From the NCBI RefSeq assembly GCF_029887935.1, contig NZ_JARXRO010000018.1, positions 141,113-205,112 of the forward strand: a stretch of 64,000 nt of DNA, read 5' to 3'. Made by a program: the position numbers and the translations under genes. The notes below the pieces were generated by a model. That model had not been told where the DNA came from. It did not search any database and saw only the letters and a program-made list of their open reading frames with translations. This document shows, piece after piece, positions 57,162 through 64,000 of the stretch. Origin of the DNA: Luteimonas kalidii (GTDB lineage Bacteria > Pseudomonadota > Gammaproteobacteria > Xanthomonadales > Xanthomonadaceae). Numbering within the stretch: position 1 is the stretch's first letter; each line of letters begins with the position of its first letter.

Positions 57162-58292
57162 GTGACGACGCAACACATGCCGCAGGACGAATTCATCGAG
57201 CAGCGCGCGGGGCAGCGCGGTCGCAACCTGCTGCTGCAGGAACTGCGCGAGAGCTGCGAGCGCGCGCGCCTGGGAGGCTTCTTCTATCCGGTCGCGGCGC
57301 TGCTGGCGTTCTTCGCCGCGGGCGCGGGGGCGTGGCGCTGGCAGGCGGTCGCGGTGGTGGGTGGCCTGCTGGCGCTGGCGATCGCGCGCTGCCTGATCGG
57401 CCCGTCCGCGGCGCCCGATATCGGGGAAGCCCGCCGCAAGCTGCGGCTGCTGTGGGCGGTGGTGCTCGGATCGACGATCCTCTGGGGCGCGTTCAGCGCC
57501 TGGACCTTCGCCGCGCTGACGGAGCCGGCGCCGCTGGTGGCGCTGCTGTTCTCGGGCGCGTTCGGGATGGCGCTGGCGCACACGATGTGCATGCGCACCA
57601 CGCCGGCGGTGCTGGCCATCCTGTGCGTGATGGTGCCCAGCCAGTGGGTGTTGTGGCAGGGCGCGTCGCAATGGGTGGCGATCATGTGGGGCGTGTACAT
57701 GCTGTACATGCTGATGGTGCTGCGGCGCAGCCATCGCGAATACCGGGCGCGGCTGGAACTGGAAGAGGACCTGCGCCAGCAGCGCGACCTGTTCGAGCGC
57801 CAGAGCCAGGTGGATGGCCTGACCGGCATCGCGAACCGGCGCGAATTCGGCGCCGCGCTGGTGCGGGCGGTGGATGGCGCCGCCCCGGGTCGGGCCGTCT
57901 CGCTGCTGATCATCGACGTCGACCATTTCAAGCGCATCAACGACAGCCTCGGCCATCGCGCAGGAGACGCCTGCCTGGTCGCGCTGGCGGAGCGGTTGCG
58001 CGAACATTTCCGCGAACCGGGCGACCTGCCGGTGCGGCTCGGCGGCGAGGAGTTCGGGGTGGTGATCCAGGCCGATCGTCCGCAGGCCTCGCAGCGTGCG
58101 GAACGGTTTCGCGAGGCACTGGCCGCGCAGCCCGTGCAGGCGCTCGACCGCGAGGTCGCGGTGACCGTCAGCATCGGCTGCGGGCAATTCGATCCGGCTC
58201 GCCACGAAGACGCGGATGCCTTCTACGGCGACGTGGATGCCGCCCTGTATCGCGCCAAGCTGGCCGGCCGCAACCGTACCGAGCACGCCTGA
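57162..58292 (+). CDS. Membrane-bound GGDEF diguanylate cyclase
   Basis: 376 residues from the GTG at 57162. The ATG at 57177 is an alternative and neither has a strong ribosome site. About five or six hydrophobic helices (about 45-190) are followed by a short coiled linker (RLELEEDLRQQRDLFERQSQVDGLTGIANRR) and the GGDEF domain. The active motif is GGEEF at 294-298, and the metal/nucleotide segment LLIIDVDHFKRINDSLGHRAGD is intact. Synthesis of cyclic di-GMP is therefore expected. The product-inhibition I-site RxxD is not in place: at the required position the sequence reads EPGD. Confidence 0.93.
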   Translation: MTTQHMPQDEFIEQRAGQRGRNLLLQELRESCERARLGGFFYPVAALLAFFAAGAGAWRWQAVAVVGGLLALAIARCLIGPSAAPDIGEARRKLRLLWAVVLGSTILWGAFSAWTFAALTEPAPLVALLFSGAFGMALAHTMCMRTTPAVLAILCVMVPSQWVLWQGASQWVAIMWGVYMLYMLMVLRRSHREYRARLELEEDLRQQRDLFERQSQVDGLTGIANRREFGAALVRAVDGAAPGRAVSLLIIDVDHFKRINDSLGHRAGDACLVALAERLREHFREPGDLPVRLGGEEFGVVIQADRPQASQRAERFREALAAQPVQALDREVAVTVSIGCGQFDPARHEDADAFYGDVDAALYRAKLAGRNRTEHA

Positions 58293-58368
58293 CGCAGGTC
58301 GCCCGGGGCACTGCGTCGACGAACCCGGCCCGGTCCCGACGCACGCGTGGACGCGACCGGCGTGCCGG

Positions 58369-59193
58369 TCAGGCGATCCTCGCCAGCACCGCCTGCGTCG
58401 GCTTCGCCAGGTTGAGGGTGTAGAAGTGCAGCGCCGGCGCGCCGCCGTCGACCAGCCGCCGGCACAGGCGCGCCACGATGTCGGCGCCGAACTCCCGGAT
58501 CGCGTCGGCGTCGTCGCCCATGGCCTGCATCTTCTTCGCGATCCAGCGCGGGATCTCGGCGCCGCACTGCTCGGAGAAGCGGCGCAGCTGGGCGAAATTC
58601 GAGATCGGCATGATCCCCGGTACGATCGGCACCCCGACCCCGAGTGCGCGCACCGCGTCGACGAAATGGAAGTAGGCGTCGGCGTTGTAGAAGTACTGCG
58701 TGATCGCGGCATCGGCCCCGGCGTCGACCTTGGCCTTGAAATGACGCAGGTCCGCCAGCGCGTCCTCGGCCTGCGGATGCATTTCCGGGTAGGCGCCGAC
58801 CTCGATGTGGAAGTGCGTCCCGTGACGCGCGCGGATGAAGGCGATCAGGTCCGCGGCGTAGCGCAGGTCGCCCGGATGGCCCATGCCGGAGGGCAGGTCG
58901 CCGCGCAGGGCGACGATGCGGCGGCAGCCGAGCGTGCGGTACTGGTCGAGCAGCGCGGCGATCTCGTCCCGCGTGCCGCCCACGCACGACAGGTGCGGCG
59001 CTGCATCGAGACCATGGTCCTGCAGCAGCCGGCGCACGGTGTCGGCGGTGTAGCTCAGGGTCGAGCCGCCCGCGCCGAAGGTGCACGAGACGTATTCGGG
59101 CGCATGGCCCTTCAGGCGCGACACGGTGCGGTCGAGCTGCACGCGCTGTTCGTCGGTCTTGGGCGGATAGAACTCGAAGCTGACGGGGATCAT
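58369..59193 (-). CDS. metF: Methylenetetrahydrofolate reductase
   Basis: 274 residues from the ATG at 59193 (MIPVSFEFYPPKTDEQRVQL). Blocks are VSCTFGAGGSTLSYTADTVRRL, PHLSCVGGTRDEIAALLDQY, RRIVALRGDLPSGMG, FHIEVGAYPEMHPQA, DAAITQYFYNADAYFHFVDAV and VPIVPGIMPISNFAQLRRFS. It is an FAD enzyme that makes 5-methyl-THF for methionine synthesis. It stands alone. The open frame upstream of this ATG covers the promoter and is not coding. Confidence 0.97.
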   Translation of the reverse strand: MIPVSFEFYPPKTDEQRVQLDRTVSRLKGHAPEYVSCTFGAGGSTLSYTADTVRRLLQDHGLDAAPHLSCVGGTRDEIAALLDQYRTLGCRRIVALRGDLPSGMGHPGDLRYAADLIAFIRARHGTHFHIEVGAYPEMHPQAEDALADLRHFKAKVDAGADAAITQYFYNADAYFHFVDAVRALGVGVPIVPGIMPISNFAQLRRFSEQCGAEIPRWIAKKMQAMGDDADAIREFGADIVARLCRRLVDGGAPALHFYTLNLAKPTQAVLARIA

Positions 59194-59221
59194 CGACGGC
59201 GGCCGGGGCGGAGTCGGCAGG

Positions 59222-59251
59222 ATTATATCTCTATATCGCGATGGATGATAA
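59222..59251 (-). promoter_or_regulatory. metF promoter with an overlapping dyad
   Basis: On the minus strand TTATCA (59251-59246) is followed after 18 bp by a perfect TATAAT (59227-59222), about 29 bp before the metF ATG. The -10 is entered by ATATAGAGATAT (59236-59225), a dyad with ATAT half-sites around AGAG. In other proteobacteria ArsR-type SahR repressors control methionine-cycle genes through AT-rich dyads; whether that applies here is untested. Confidence 0.6.
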
Positions 59252-59455
59252 GAGTTTCTCGGGAGCCCTTGCGCGACGTCGCACGTCCAGGCCGCGACCG
59301 AACGGCGCCCCCAGTTGCACAGCCACGTCCGCCGGCGTAGGCCGTGCATCGAAAAGGCACGCTGGAAGAGCGTCGTGGGCGCGTGTGCCGCCCCGCTGTC
59401 CTGCGGCGACGCGTCGCGGAGACGATCCGCGGACTGCCTGCGGCATCATGTATCG

Positions 59456-60013
59456 ATGCGCATCATCCTCACCCCGTTCGCGCGCACGCGCCTGTTCCCG
59501 CGGCAACCGCGCGGCAACACCATCCAGGACTGCACGCCGGCGCAGTTCGAGCGGCACCTCAATGAGCACGCCCCGATGCGGGTCCTCGACGGCTACGCGC
59601 CGTTCTGCAAGCTGCACGTGCACCGCAACTGGACCTCGACCCGCTGCCTCACGGTGCCGGTCACCGATGGCAACCGGCACCTGCTGCATTCGGCCTACGA
59701 AGCCCGCACGCGCGACGAGCTTCCGGTCCTGGTGCGCTGGTTCGAGGGGGTCGAGCCGCCGGTGGCGGAATATCTGGTCGCGATTCTCTACAGCGCCGAG
59801 CAGCTGGCGAAGGAGGACGCACCGATCGATGGCGACTGGGGAGTGGTCGGCTGCCTGTACACCGCCGAGCCGGAGGAGATCCCGATGGCGCCGGTCACCA
59901 TGATGCGCAATGCCCTGGGCGTGGAGGAGGGCGGCTCGGGCATGCCGCTGGACCGCGAGGCCTACCGGCGCAGCGTCGGGTTCTGGGAGCGCAACGCGAA
60001 CTGGCGGCCCTAG
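59456..60013 (+). CDS. DUF3228 family protein
   Basis: 185 residues from the ATG at 59456 (MRIILTPFARTRLFPRQPRGNTIQDCTPAQF). The upstream open frame is unlikely to be coding. The strongly conserved middle (FCKLHVHRNWTSTRCLTVPVTDGNRHLLHSAYEARTRDELPVLVRWFEGVEPPVAEYLVAILYS) and the end (GVVGCLYTAEPEEIPMAPVTMMRNALGVEEGGSG) match my memory of DUF3228. Function unknown. The His/Cys-rich HVHRNWTSTRC segment could bind a metal. It has no membrane segment. It is divergent from metF and convergent with the sigma factor gene. Confidence 0.85.
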   Translation: MRIILTPFARTRLFPRQPRGNTIQDCTPAQFERHLNEHAPMRVLDGYAPFCKLHVHRNWTSTRCLTVPVTDGNRHLLHSAYEARTRDELPVLVRWFEGVEPPVAEYLVAILYSAEQLAKEDAPIDGDWGVVGCLYTAEPEEIPMAPVTMMRNALGVEEGGSGMPLDREAYRRSVGFWERNANWRP

Positions 60014-60037
60014 CGACCGCGGCACCGCCCAGCGGGA

Positions 60038-60622
60038 TCAGCCCGGGCCGGTCCCGCATGCGCCGGTGTCGGGCGCGGCATCGCGGACCTGCCGCGACAG
60101 GAGCGCCAGGCCGCGGTGGATGTTGACCTTGACCAGGGATTCGGACTGCCCGGTCCTGCGGCTGGCTTCGGCGACGCTGAATCCCTGCAGCTTGACCAGG
60201 CGGATCACGCGGGCCTGCGCCGGCTTCAGCCGGGCGAGCAGCGCTTCGAGGTCCACCACCGCCTGCGCCGGCGCATCGCGCGGGATGTCGGCGAGTTCGT
60301 CGAGCAGGGGATCCTCGTTTCGCGGCAGGGCGCGCAGCCAGTCGATCCACTTGTAGCGCGCGATCGCCGCCACCCAGGGCAGCACGGGCAGGCCGGGGCG
60401 GTAGGTGTGGCGCTTCTCGTGCACCGCGATCAGCGCTTCCTGCACCGCGTCGTCCACTGCGGCCGCGGGCAGGCGGGATCGGAAGTAGCTGCGCAGCCAC
60501 CCGTCCAGTCCGTGCAGCAGGGTGGCGTACGCGGCCTGGTCGCCGTCGAGTGCGGCCCGCATGAGGGCCTCCCGATCCTCGCGCAAGGCGGTCTCGGCGG
60601 TTCGTGTCGAAGCGTCCGTCAA
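60038..60622 (-). CDS. ECF sigma factor, SigF-like, of the bufferin locus
   Basis: 194 residues from the TTG at 60622, which has GGAAGG six bases upstream. An in-frame ATG at 60652 lacks a site. Region 2 (about 20-90) includes AAVDDAVQEALIAVHEKRHTYRPGLPVLPWVAAIARYKWIDWLRA, and region 4 (about 130-180) includes LKPAQARVIRLVKLQGFSVAEASRRTGQSESLVKVNIHRGL. It belongs with sigma factors paired to DUF1109/NrsF anti-sigma proteins. Here the NrsF-like gene lies in the opposite arm at 63701. It follows bufC after 104 bp on the same strand, so it is likely read from the bufA2 promoter. Confidence 0.9.
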   Translation of the reverse strand: MTDASTRTAETALREDREALMRAALDGDQAAYATLLHGLDGWLRSYFRSRLPAAAVDDAVQEALIAVHEKRHTYRPGLPVLPWVAAIARYKWIDWLRALPRNEDPLLDELADIPRDAPAQAVVDLEALLARLKPAQARVIRLVKLQGFSVAEASRRTGQSESLVKVNIHRGLALLSRQVRDAAPDTGACGTGPG

Positions 60623-60726
60623 CCTGGTCCTTCCGCCTGGCGGGGGATCCATTCTGCGGCAGGAGGCGGGGTGCCGGACGGCGGTGGCCTGCGATCCCCC
60701 GCCCGGCGCGCGCGAATGCAGCGGCG

Positions 60727-61527
60727 TCATGGGGGCCCGTGGTCGCCGGCGGAGGGCGACGACACCTCCGCCAGCAGGCCCGACTGCAGCCACCAGGCCA
60801 GCATCCTGCCCGCCTCGCGCGCGGCCTCCTCCGGCGTGGCGGCCTGCCCGAGCAGCCATTCGCACAGCGCGCCATATGGCATGCCCGCCGCGATCCGCCG
60901 CAGGGCCTCGCCTTCCACGCGCGTGGCCAGGCAGCACACCGGCTGCCAACCCTCGCGCCATACGATGGCGCAGGCCGCGCGTCCGGTCGGCGGCGGTGGG
61001 GGCGAGGCGCCATCGTCGGCCAGCGCACGCCACAGGCCGACGCAATCGCTGTCCACGTCGAGGACGACCAGTGCGGGCCCGGGGCGCAGGCGCATCCCGG
61101 CCCAGTCGTCGGCGGTGAACCCGCAGGTGGCCGCGCGCCACGCGTCCAGGTCCAGGCAACCGCCGTCGGCGGCCGTGAACGCGCAGTGCATCGCCCACTC
61201 GAGCGCTGCGAGGTCGCCGACCTCCGGGTCGCGCGGGAACAGCGCGGCGGCGGTCGCGGGGAATCCGTCGCCGATCGCATCGAGGGTCCAGCCGGTGGGT
61301 GGACGCAGGATCAGGTGGTGCGCGGCGGCCGCGGCGAACGCCGCGTCCCCCACCCAGCGCCGCGTGCGCTCGAACGTGGACTGCATCGCCTCCATCAGGG
61401 CGTGGCGATGGTTCTCGCGGTAGACCGCCAGTCCGCGCGCCATCCTCGCGTCCCACTGCGCCGGCCACTCCGCCGCCTCATCGAGGATGCCGGCGAGGAA
61501 CCGGTCCTGGACCTGGGCCAGGTTCAT
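60727..61527 (-). CDS. bufC: BufC (DUF2063) partner of the MNIO enzyme
   Basis: 266 residues, N-terminal DUF2063/HvfC domain: LAQVQDRFLAGIL, GLAVYRENHRHALMEAMQSTFERTRRWVGDAAFAAAAAHHLILRPPTGWTLDAIGDGFP. The C-terminal half (about 110-266) is a second domain with LAALEWAMHCAFTAADG. In bufferin and related RiPP systems this partner binds the precursor and the DUF692 enzyme. The ATG overlaps the bufB stop (ATGA), giving tight coupling. It ends 104 bp before the sigma factor gene. Confidence 0.88.
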   Translation of the reverse strand: MNLAQVQDRFLAGILDEAAEWPAQWDARMARGLAVYRENHRHALMEAMQSTFERTRRWVGDAAFAAAAAHHLILRPPTGWTLDAIGDGFPATAAALFPRDPEVGDLAALEWAMHCAFTAADGGCLDLDAWRAATCGFTADDWAGMRLRPGPALVVLDVDSDCVGLWRALADDGASPPPPPTGRAACAIVWREGWQPVCCLATRVEGEALRRIAAGMPYGALCEWLLGQAATPEEAAREAGRMLAWWLQSGLLAEVSSPSAGDHGPP

Positions 61528-62429
61528 GCCGCCCGCTCCGCCGGACAGGCACGGGCGGCCAGGGTGCGCGCATGGTCGAGTTCGGCCTCCAGCACGTCCA
61601 GCGAGGGGATGTCGCCGTCGCGCTCGATCATCGTCGCCACCGGCCCGCAGCGCGCCACGGCGTGCGCGTACAGCGCCCACACCTCGTCGCAGACCGCACG
61701 GTCGTGGGTGTCGACCAGTAGCTCTCCGGGCGTGTGCCCGGCGAGGTGGATCTGGCGCACCTGCTGCAGCGGCAGGCCGTCGAGATACGCGCGCGCGTCC
61801 CAGCCGTGGTTGCGCGCGCTGACGTATACGTTGTTGACGTCGAGCAGGAGCTGGCAGCCGGTGCGCGCGACCATCGCGGCGATGAACTCCCATTCGGCCA
61901 GGGTGTCGTGCGGAAAGCGGCAGTAGCTCGACGGATTCTCGAACAGCATCGGACGTGCCAGCGCGTCCTGCGCGCGATGGATGTTGGCGCAGACCGCCTC
62001 CAGGCTGTCTTCGGTGTAGGGCAGCGGCAGCAGGTCGTGGCTGTTGTGGGCATGGGTGCGGGTCCAGCACAGGTGGTCGGACACCCACAGTGGTTCGATC
62101 CGGTCGGCGAGCCGTCGCAGCCGGGCCAGGTAGGCGTCGTCGACGCCGTGCGCCGAGCCGATCGACAGCGAGACGCCGTGCAGCACCACCGGATAGTGCG
62201 CGCGCACGCGCCGCAACGTGTCCAGCGGGCGGCCGCCCTCGACCATGAAGTTCTCGGAGATCACCTCCGCGAAATCCACGTTCGCTTCGCCCGCGAGGAA
62301 CGCCGGGTAATGCTCGCGGCGCATGCCCAGGCCGAAGCCCGCGAACGGGGCGATCGCCGACCGGGTGGCTGCGTGCGGCGGTGGCCCCGCCCGCCCGGCG
62401 GGAAGGCGGGGCCGGTGTCGCTCGCTCAC
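61524..62429 (-). CDS. bufB: BufB, DUF692 multinuclear non-heme iron oxidative enzyme
   Basis: 301 residues from the GTG at 62429, which overlaps the bufA2 stop (GTGA). The ATG at 62324 would cut into the conserved [17 protein letters not shown] start. The TIM-barrel metal-ligand blocks are seen: [67 protein letters not shown] and [17 protein letters not shown]692 (MNIO) enzymes oxidise cysteines of RiPP precursors, in bufferins to thiooxazole-type heterocycles, using iron and O2. One enzyme must serve both precursors encoded at this locus. Confidence 0.92.
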   Translation of the reverse strand: MSERHRPRLPAGRAGPPPHAATRSAIAPFAGFGLGMRREHYPAFLAGEANVDFAEVISENFMVEGGRPLDTLRRVRAHYPVVLHGVSLSIGSAHGVDDAYLARLRRLADRIEPLWVSDHLCWTRTHAHNSHDLLPLPYTEDSLEAVCANIHRAQDALARPMLFENPSSYCRFPHDTLAEWEFIAAMVARTGCQLLLDVNNVYVSARNHGWDARAYLDGLPLQQVRQIHLAGHTPGELLVDTHDRAVCDEVWALYAHAVARCGPVATMIERDGDIPSLDVLEAELDHARTLAARACPAERAA

Positions 62430-62713
62430 CCGAGGTCGCCGATGGTGCCGCCCCGCGACAGGCATTCGCCGGCCGCGAGCGCCTTGAACCCGTGGCCCTT
62501 GCACCCGTTCTGGCCCTTGCATGCGTGCTCGGTGGTGGAGCAGTCGGATTGGCCCTTGCACGCGTGGATGCCGTAGCAGTGCACGGTGTCGTCGCTGTCG
62601 AGCGCGCGGCCCTTGCTGCCGGTGGGGGCGTCGGCGGCGATGGCCGCCCCGGTGAGGACGAGGGTGGCCGCGGCGGCGGCGATCGCGGAGAGGCGTGATG
62701 CGGAAGTGTTCAT
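62426..62713 (-). CDS. bufA2: BufA2-type bufferin precursor
   Basis: 95 residues from the ATG at 62713. A signal peptide (about 1-26, ending AIA-AD) sends it to the periplasm. The mature peptide is short and has six cysteines: C46, C52, C58, C65, C71 and C84, arranged as HCYG-x2-ACKGQSDC-x6[13 protein letters not shown]. This is the BufA2-type core as I remember it. After modification by BufB/BufC such peptides bind copper and protect the cell. It is the first gene of the minus arm, 54 bp after the predicted -10 of the SigF-type promoter. Confidence 0.88.
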   Translation of the reverse strand: MNTSASRLSAIAAAAATLVLTGAAIAADAPTGSKGRALDSDDTVHCYGIHACKGQSDCSTTEHACKGQNGCKGHGFKALAAGECLSRGGTIGDLG

Positions 62714-62767
62714 CAGGTGTCCTGGTTCGTTGGGAAGGCGCCGCCGGCATCCGGTCGACACCGGGGG

Positions 62768-62793
62768 TTCGGTGAACGGGGGCGTCGGGTTAC
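62768..62793 (-). promoter_or_regulatory. SigF-type ECF promoter of the bufA2-bufB-bufC arm
   Basis: On the minus strand GTAACC (62793-62788) is followed after exactly 16 bp by CGAA (62771-62768). This fits the Caulobacter sigma-F consensus I recall, with the same spacing as the plus-strand copy. Confidence 0.8.
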
Positions 62794-62817
62794 AGGTGGA
62801 AAAAAAAGAACCGGGCT

Positions 62818-62843
62818 GTAACCGGATCGCCCCCTGCCGCGAA
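62818..62843 (+). promoter_or_regulatory. SigF-type ECF promoter of the bufA1-doxX-nrsF arm
   Basis: GTAACC (62818-62823) is followed after exactly 16 bp by CGAA (62840-62843), 60 bp before the bufA1 ATG. It faces away from the minus-strand copy, with 24 bp between the two -35 boxes. That spacer contains an A-tract (62800-62807). Confidence 0.8.
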
Positions 62844-62903
62844 CCCGTGGAGACGCGACCCGCATCGTGCGTGGTCGCACCACCCGACAAGAGGAATCCA
62901 CCG

Positions 62904-63185
62904 ATGCAGACCCCCACCCGAATTCCCGGCCTGGTCCTGGCGGCAGGCGTCGCCCTTGCGCTGGCCGGCACCGCGGTCGCGCAGGAAGCCAAGCCTCAGA
63001 AGGAAAAGTGCTACGGCGTCGCCAAGGCCGGGCAGAACGACTGCGCCGCCGGACCCGGCACGAGTTGCGCCGGCACCTCCACCCGCGATTACCAGGGCGA
63101 TGCCTGGACGCTGGTGGACGCGGGCACCTGCGAGAAGATCCGTACGCCCAAGGGGGCGGGCTCGCTCGAGCCGGTGCAGCGTTGA
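62904..63185 (+). CDS. bufA1: BufA1-type (DUF2282) bufferin precursor
   Basis: 93 residues from the ATG at 62904 (AGAGGAA site). A signal peptide ends AVA-QE (about residue 26). The core has four cysteines, C36, C47, C55 and C76, in [47 protein letters not shown]. This is the DUF2282 pattern of BufA1 bufferins. It is a different class from BufA2 in the other arm. There is no bufB or bufC in this arm within the window. The stop (TGA 63183-63185) overlaps a TTG that could start doxX. Confidence 0.93.
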   Translation: MQTPTRIPGLVLAAGVALALAGTAVAQEAKPQKEKCYGVAKAGQNDCAAGPGTSCAGTSTRDYQGDAWTLVDAGTCEKIRTPKGAGSLEPVQR

Positions 63186-63211
63186 GCGCGCGCACCACAC
63201 TCGGCGCCGCA

Positions 63212-63685
63212 ATGCATGCATGCGACCGGGTCCGCGCCGCGCTGGCGGGCCCGGTGGGCGAAAGCCTCGGCCTGCTGGCCGCCCGGATCGGACTGGCGGT
63301 GGTGTTCTGGCGCTCCGGGCGCACCAAGGTCGTGGAGGGCAGCTGGCTGCAGGTCAGCGACTCGACCCGCTTCCTGTTCGCCGAAGAGTATGCCGGCGTG
63401 CCGCTGCCGGCCGACCTCGCGGCCACGCTGGCGACCTGGGGCGAATTCGCGCTGCCGCTGCTGCTGCTCTGCGGGCTCGCGACCCCGGTGGCGGCCGCGG
63501 GCATCCTGGCGATGACCCTGGTGATCCAGGTCTTCGTCTATCCTGCGGCGTGGCCCACGCATCTGCTCTGGTCGGCGCTCGCGCTGGTGCTGCTCTCGCG
63601 CGGCGGCGGGATGTTCTCGCTCGATGCGATGTTGCGCCCGCTCGCCGACCGGATCCGGATGCCGCAGGGCGTCGCGCGTACCTGA
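63212..63685 (+). CDS. DoxX-family membrane protein
   Basis: 157 residues from the ATG at 63212. A TTG at 63182 overlapping the bufA1 stop is an alternative start that would give 167 residues and couple translation. Four membrane helices are visible, with the family beginning LLAARIGLAVVFWRSGRTKVVEGSW and a conserved middle FAEEYAGVPLPADLAATLATWGEFALPLLLL. DoxX-like proteins often accompany bufferin and copper-stress genes, but the biochemical role is not settled; a redox or membrane-stabilising part is guessed. It lies between bufA1 and the nrsF-like gene. Confidence 0.88.
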   Translation: MHACDRVRAALAGPVGESLGLLAARIGLAVVFWRSGRTKVVEGSWLQVSDSTRFLFAEEYAGVPLPADLAATLATWGEFALPLLLLCGLATPVAAAGILAMTLVIQVFVYPAAWPTHLLWSALALVLLSRGGGMFSLDAMLRPLADRIRMPQGVART

Positions 63686-63700
63686 TGAAGGGATGACGCC

Positions 63701-64000
63701 ATGGACCACGACAATCCGCTGATCGCACGACTCGCCGCGGAGCTGCAGCCGGTACGCCCGCAGCGGGCGCGCACCGGATGGATGGCGATGGCGCTGGCCG
63801 TGTCCGCCACCGCGGTCGTCGTGCACCTGCTGTTCGGGCTGCAGCCGGTCACGATCCTGCGCTCGGCCGGGCGGTGGTTCGTGGTGGGAGAACTGCTGCT
63901 GGCCGCACTCGGCCTCGCCGCGGCGTCCGCCGCGATCCGCATGGCGTGGCCGCAGCGTTCCGGCAGGCCGGCGGCGTTCTGGGTGGTCTGCCTGGCGGCG
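63701..64000 (+). CDS. nrsF: NrsF-like (DUF1109) anti-sigma factor, 5' part only
   Basis: The gene starts at the ATG at 63701, 15 bp after doxX and with a GAAGGG site, and runs off the right edge. 100 residues are visible. The N-terminus MDHDNPLIARLAAELQPVRPQRARTG is the cytoplasmic sigma-binding segment typical of DUF1109. Membrane helices follow: MAMALAVSATAVVVHLLFGL, FVVGELLLAALGLAAASAAI and AAFWVVCLAA at the very end. NrsF proteins hold SigF-type ECF factors inactive at the membrane until metal or oxidative stress. The matching sigma gene lies 3.1 kb away at the end of the opposite arm. The call rests on this N-terminal pattern and context. Confidence 0.72.
   Translation, partial: MDHDNPLIARLAAELQPVRPQRARTGWMAMALAVSATAVVVHLLFGLQPVTILRSAGRWFVVGELLLAALGLAAASAAIRMAWPQRSGRPAAFWVVCLAA

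Noticed and set aside
55265..58423. A 1052-codon plus-strand frame across ilvE and the DUF4124 gene
   Set aside because: Shadow frame; the real genes on the minus strand have strong matches, and the right part is a different frame of the cyclase gene.

Overview
This is a GC-rich chromosomal window from a gammaproteobacterium, most likely Xanthomonadaceae/Lysobacteraceae (Luteimonas, Lysobacter or a close relative). The taxonomic call is inference. It rests on the codon usage, on glycolytic genes gapA-pgk-pyk-class I aldolase lying close together, on a chromosomal virB7-8-9-10-11-1-2-3-4-5-6 order as in Xanthomonas, on DUF2339/DUF3999 membrane proteins, and on extragenic palindromes of the 'GCCCGGGtaAGCgc..ACCCGGG' kind. 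I see no rRNA, IS element, prophage or CRISPR array.

Layout. 1-3.4 kb: the end of an unknown gene, an L,D-transpeptidase-like protein and a K+-independent membrane pyrophosphatase. 3.4-14.8 kb: a 625-bp leader with a candidate promoter and operator, then all eleven virB genes of a type IV secretion system, with no virD4, relaxase or visible effector. 14.8-17 kb: an exported S1/P1 nuclease and OmpW, separated by a repeat-rich stretch. 17-31.3 kb: gapA, pgk, pyk and fba, interrupted by two coupled pairs of envelope genes (DUF2339-DUF3999 and DUF3857/transglutaminase-Sel1). 31.5-38.9 kb: an RND efflux pair, an acetyltransferase, a sodium:alanine symporter and an RNA methyltransferase. 39-48.7 kb: a mostly minus-strand run with a GH97 glucosidase, an M28 peptidase, MscL, an FAH-family hydrolase, a small membrane protein, an SLC13 transporter, TrmB, ThiG and ThiS, plus one plus-strand Rieske protein. 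48.9-54.2 kb: a GDSL autotransporter, tRNA-Gly(CCC), a RimK-like ligase and a two-component system. 54.2-60 kb: extragenic palindromes, a lipoprotein-like isoaspartyl methyltransferase, IlvE, a DUF4124 protein, a diguanylate cyclase, MetF and a DUF3228 protein.

60.0-64.0 kb is the most interesting region. It is a two-armed bufferin locus, a RiPP-type metal-binding system. The minus arm carries a BufA2-type precursor, the DUF692 (MNIO) enzyme BufB, BufC and an ECF sigma factor. The plus arm carries a BufA1/DUF2282 precursor, a DoxX-family membrane protein and the start of a DUF1109/NrsF-like anti-sigma factor that runs off the window. The 190-bp divergent region contains two back-to-back copies of GTAACC-N16-CGAA, one facing each arm. 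This is the promoter form I recall for Caulobacter sigma-F. The sequence therefore supports a self-contained regulon: the sigma factor in one arm would fire both arms, the anti-sigma would sit in the other arm, and a single BufB/BufC pair would have to modify two different precursor classes.

Start sites were chosen from ribosome binding sites, signal peptides and neighbour overlaps. Domain calls are from recognition of motifs, not from searches.
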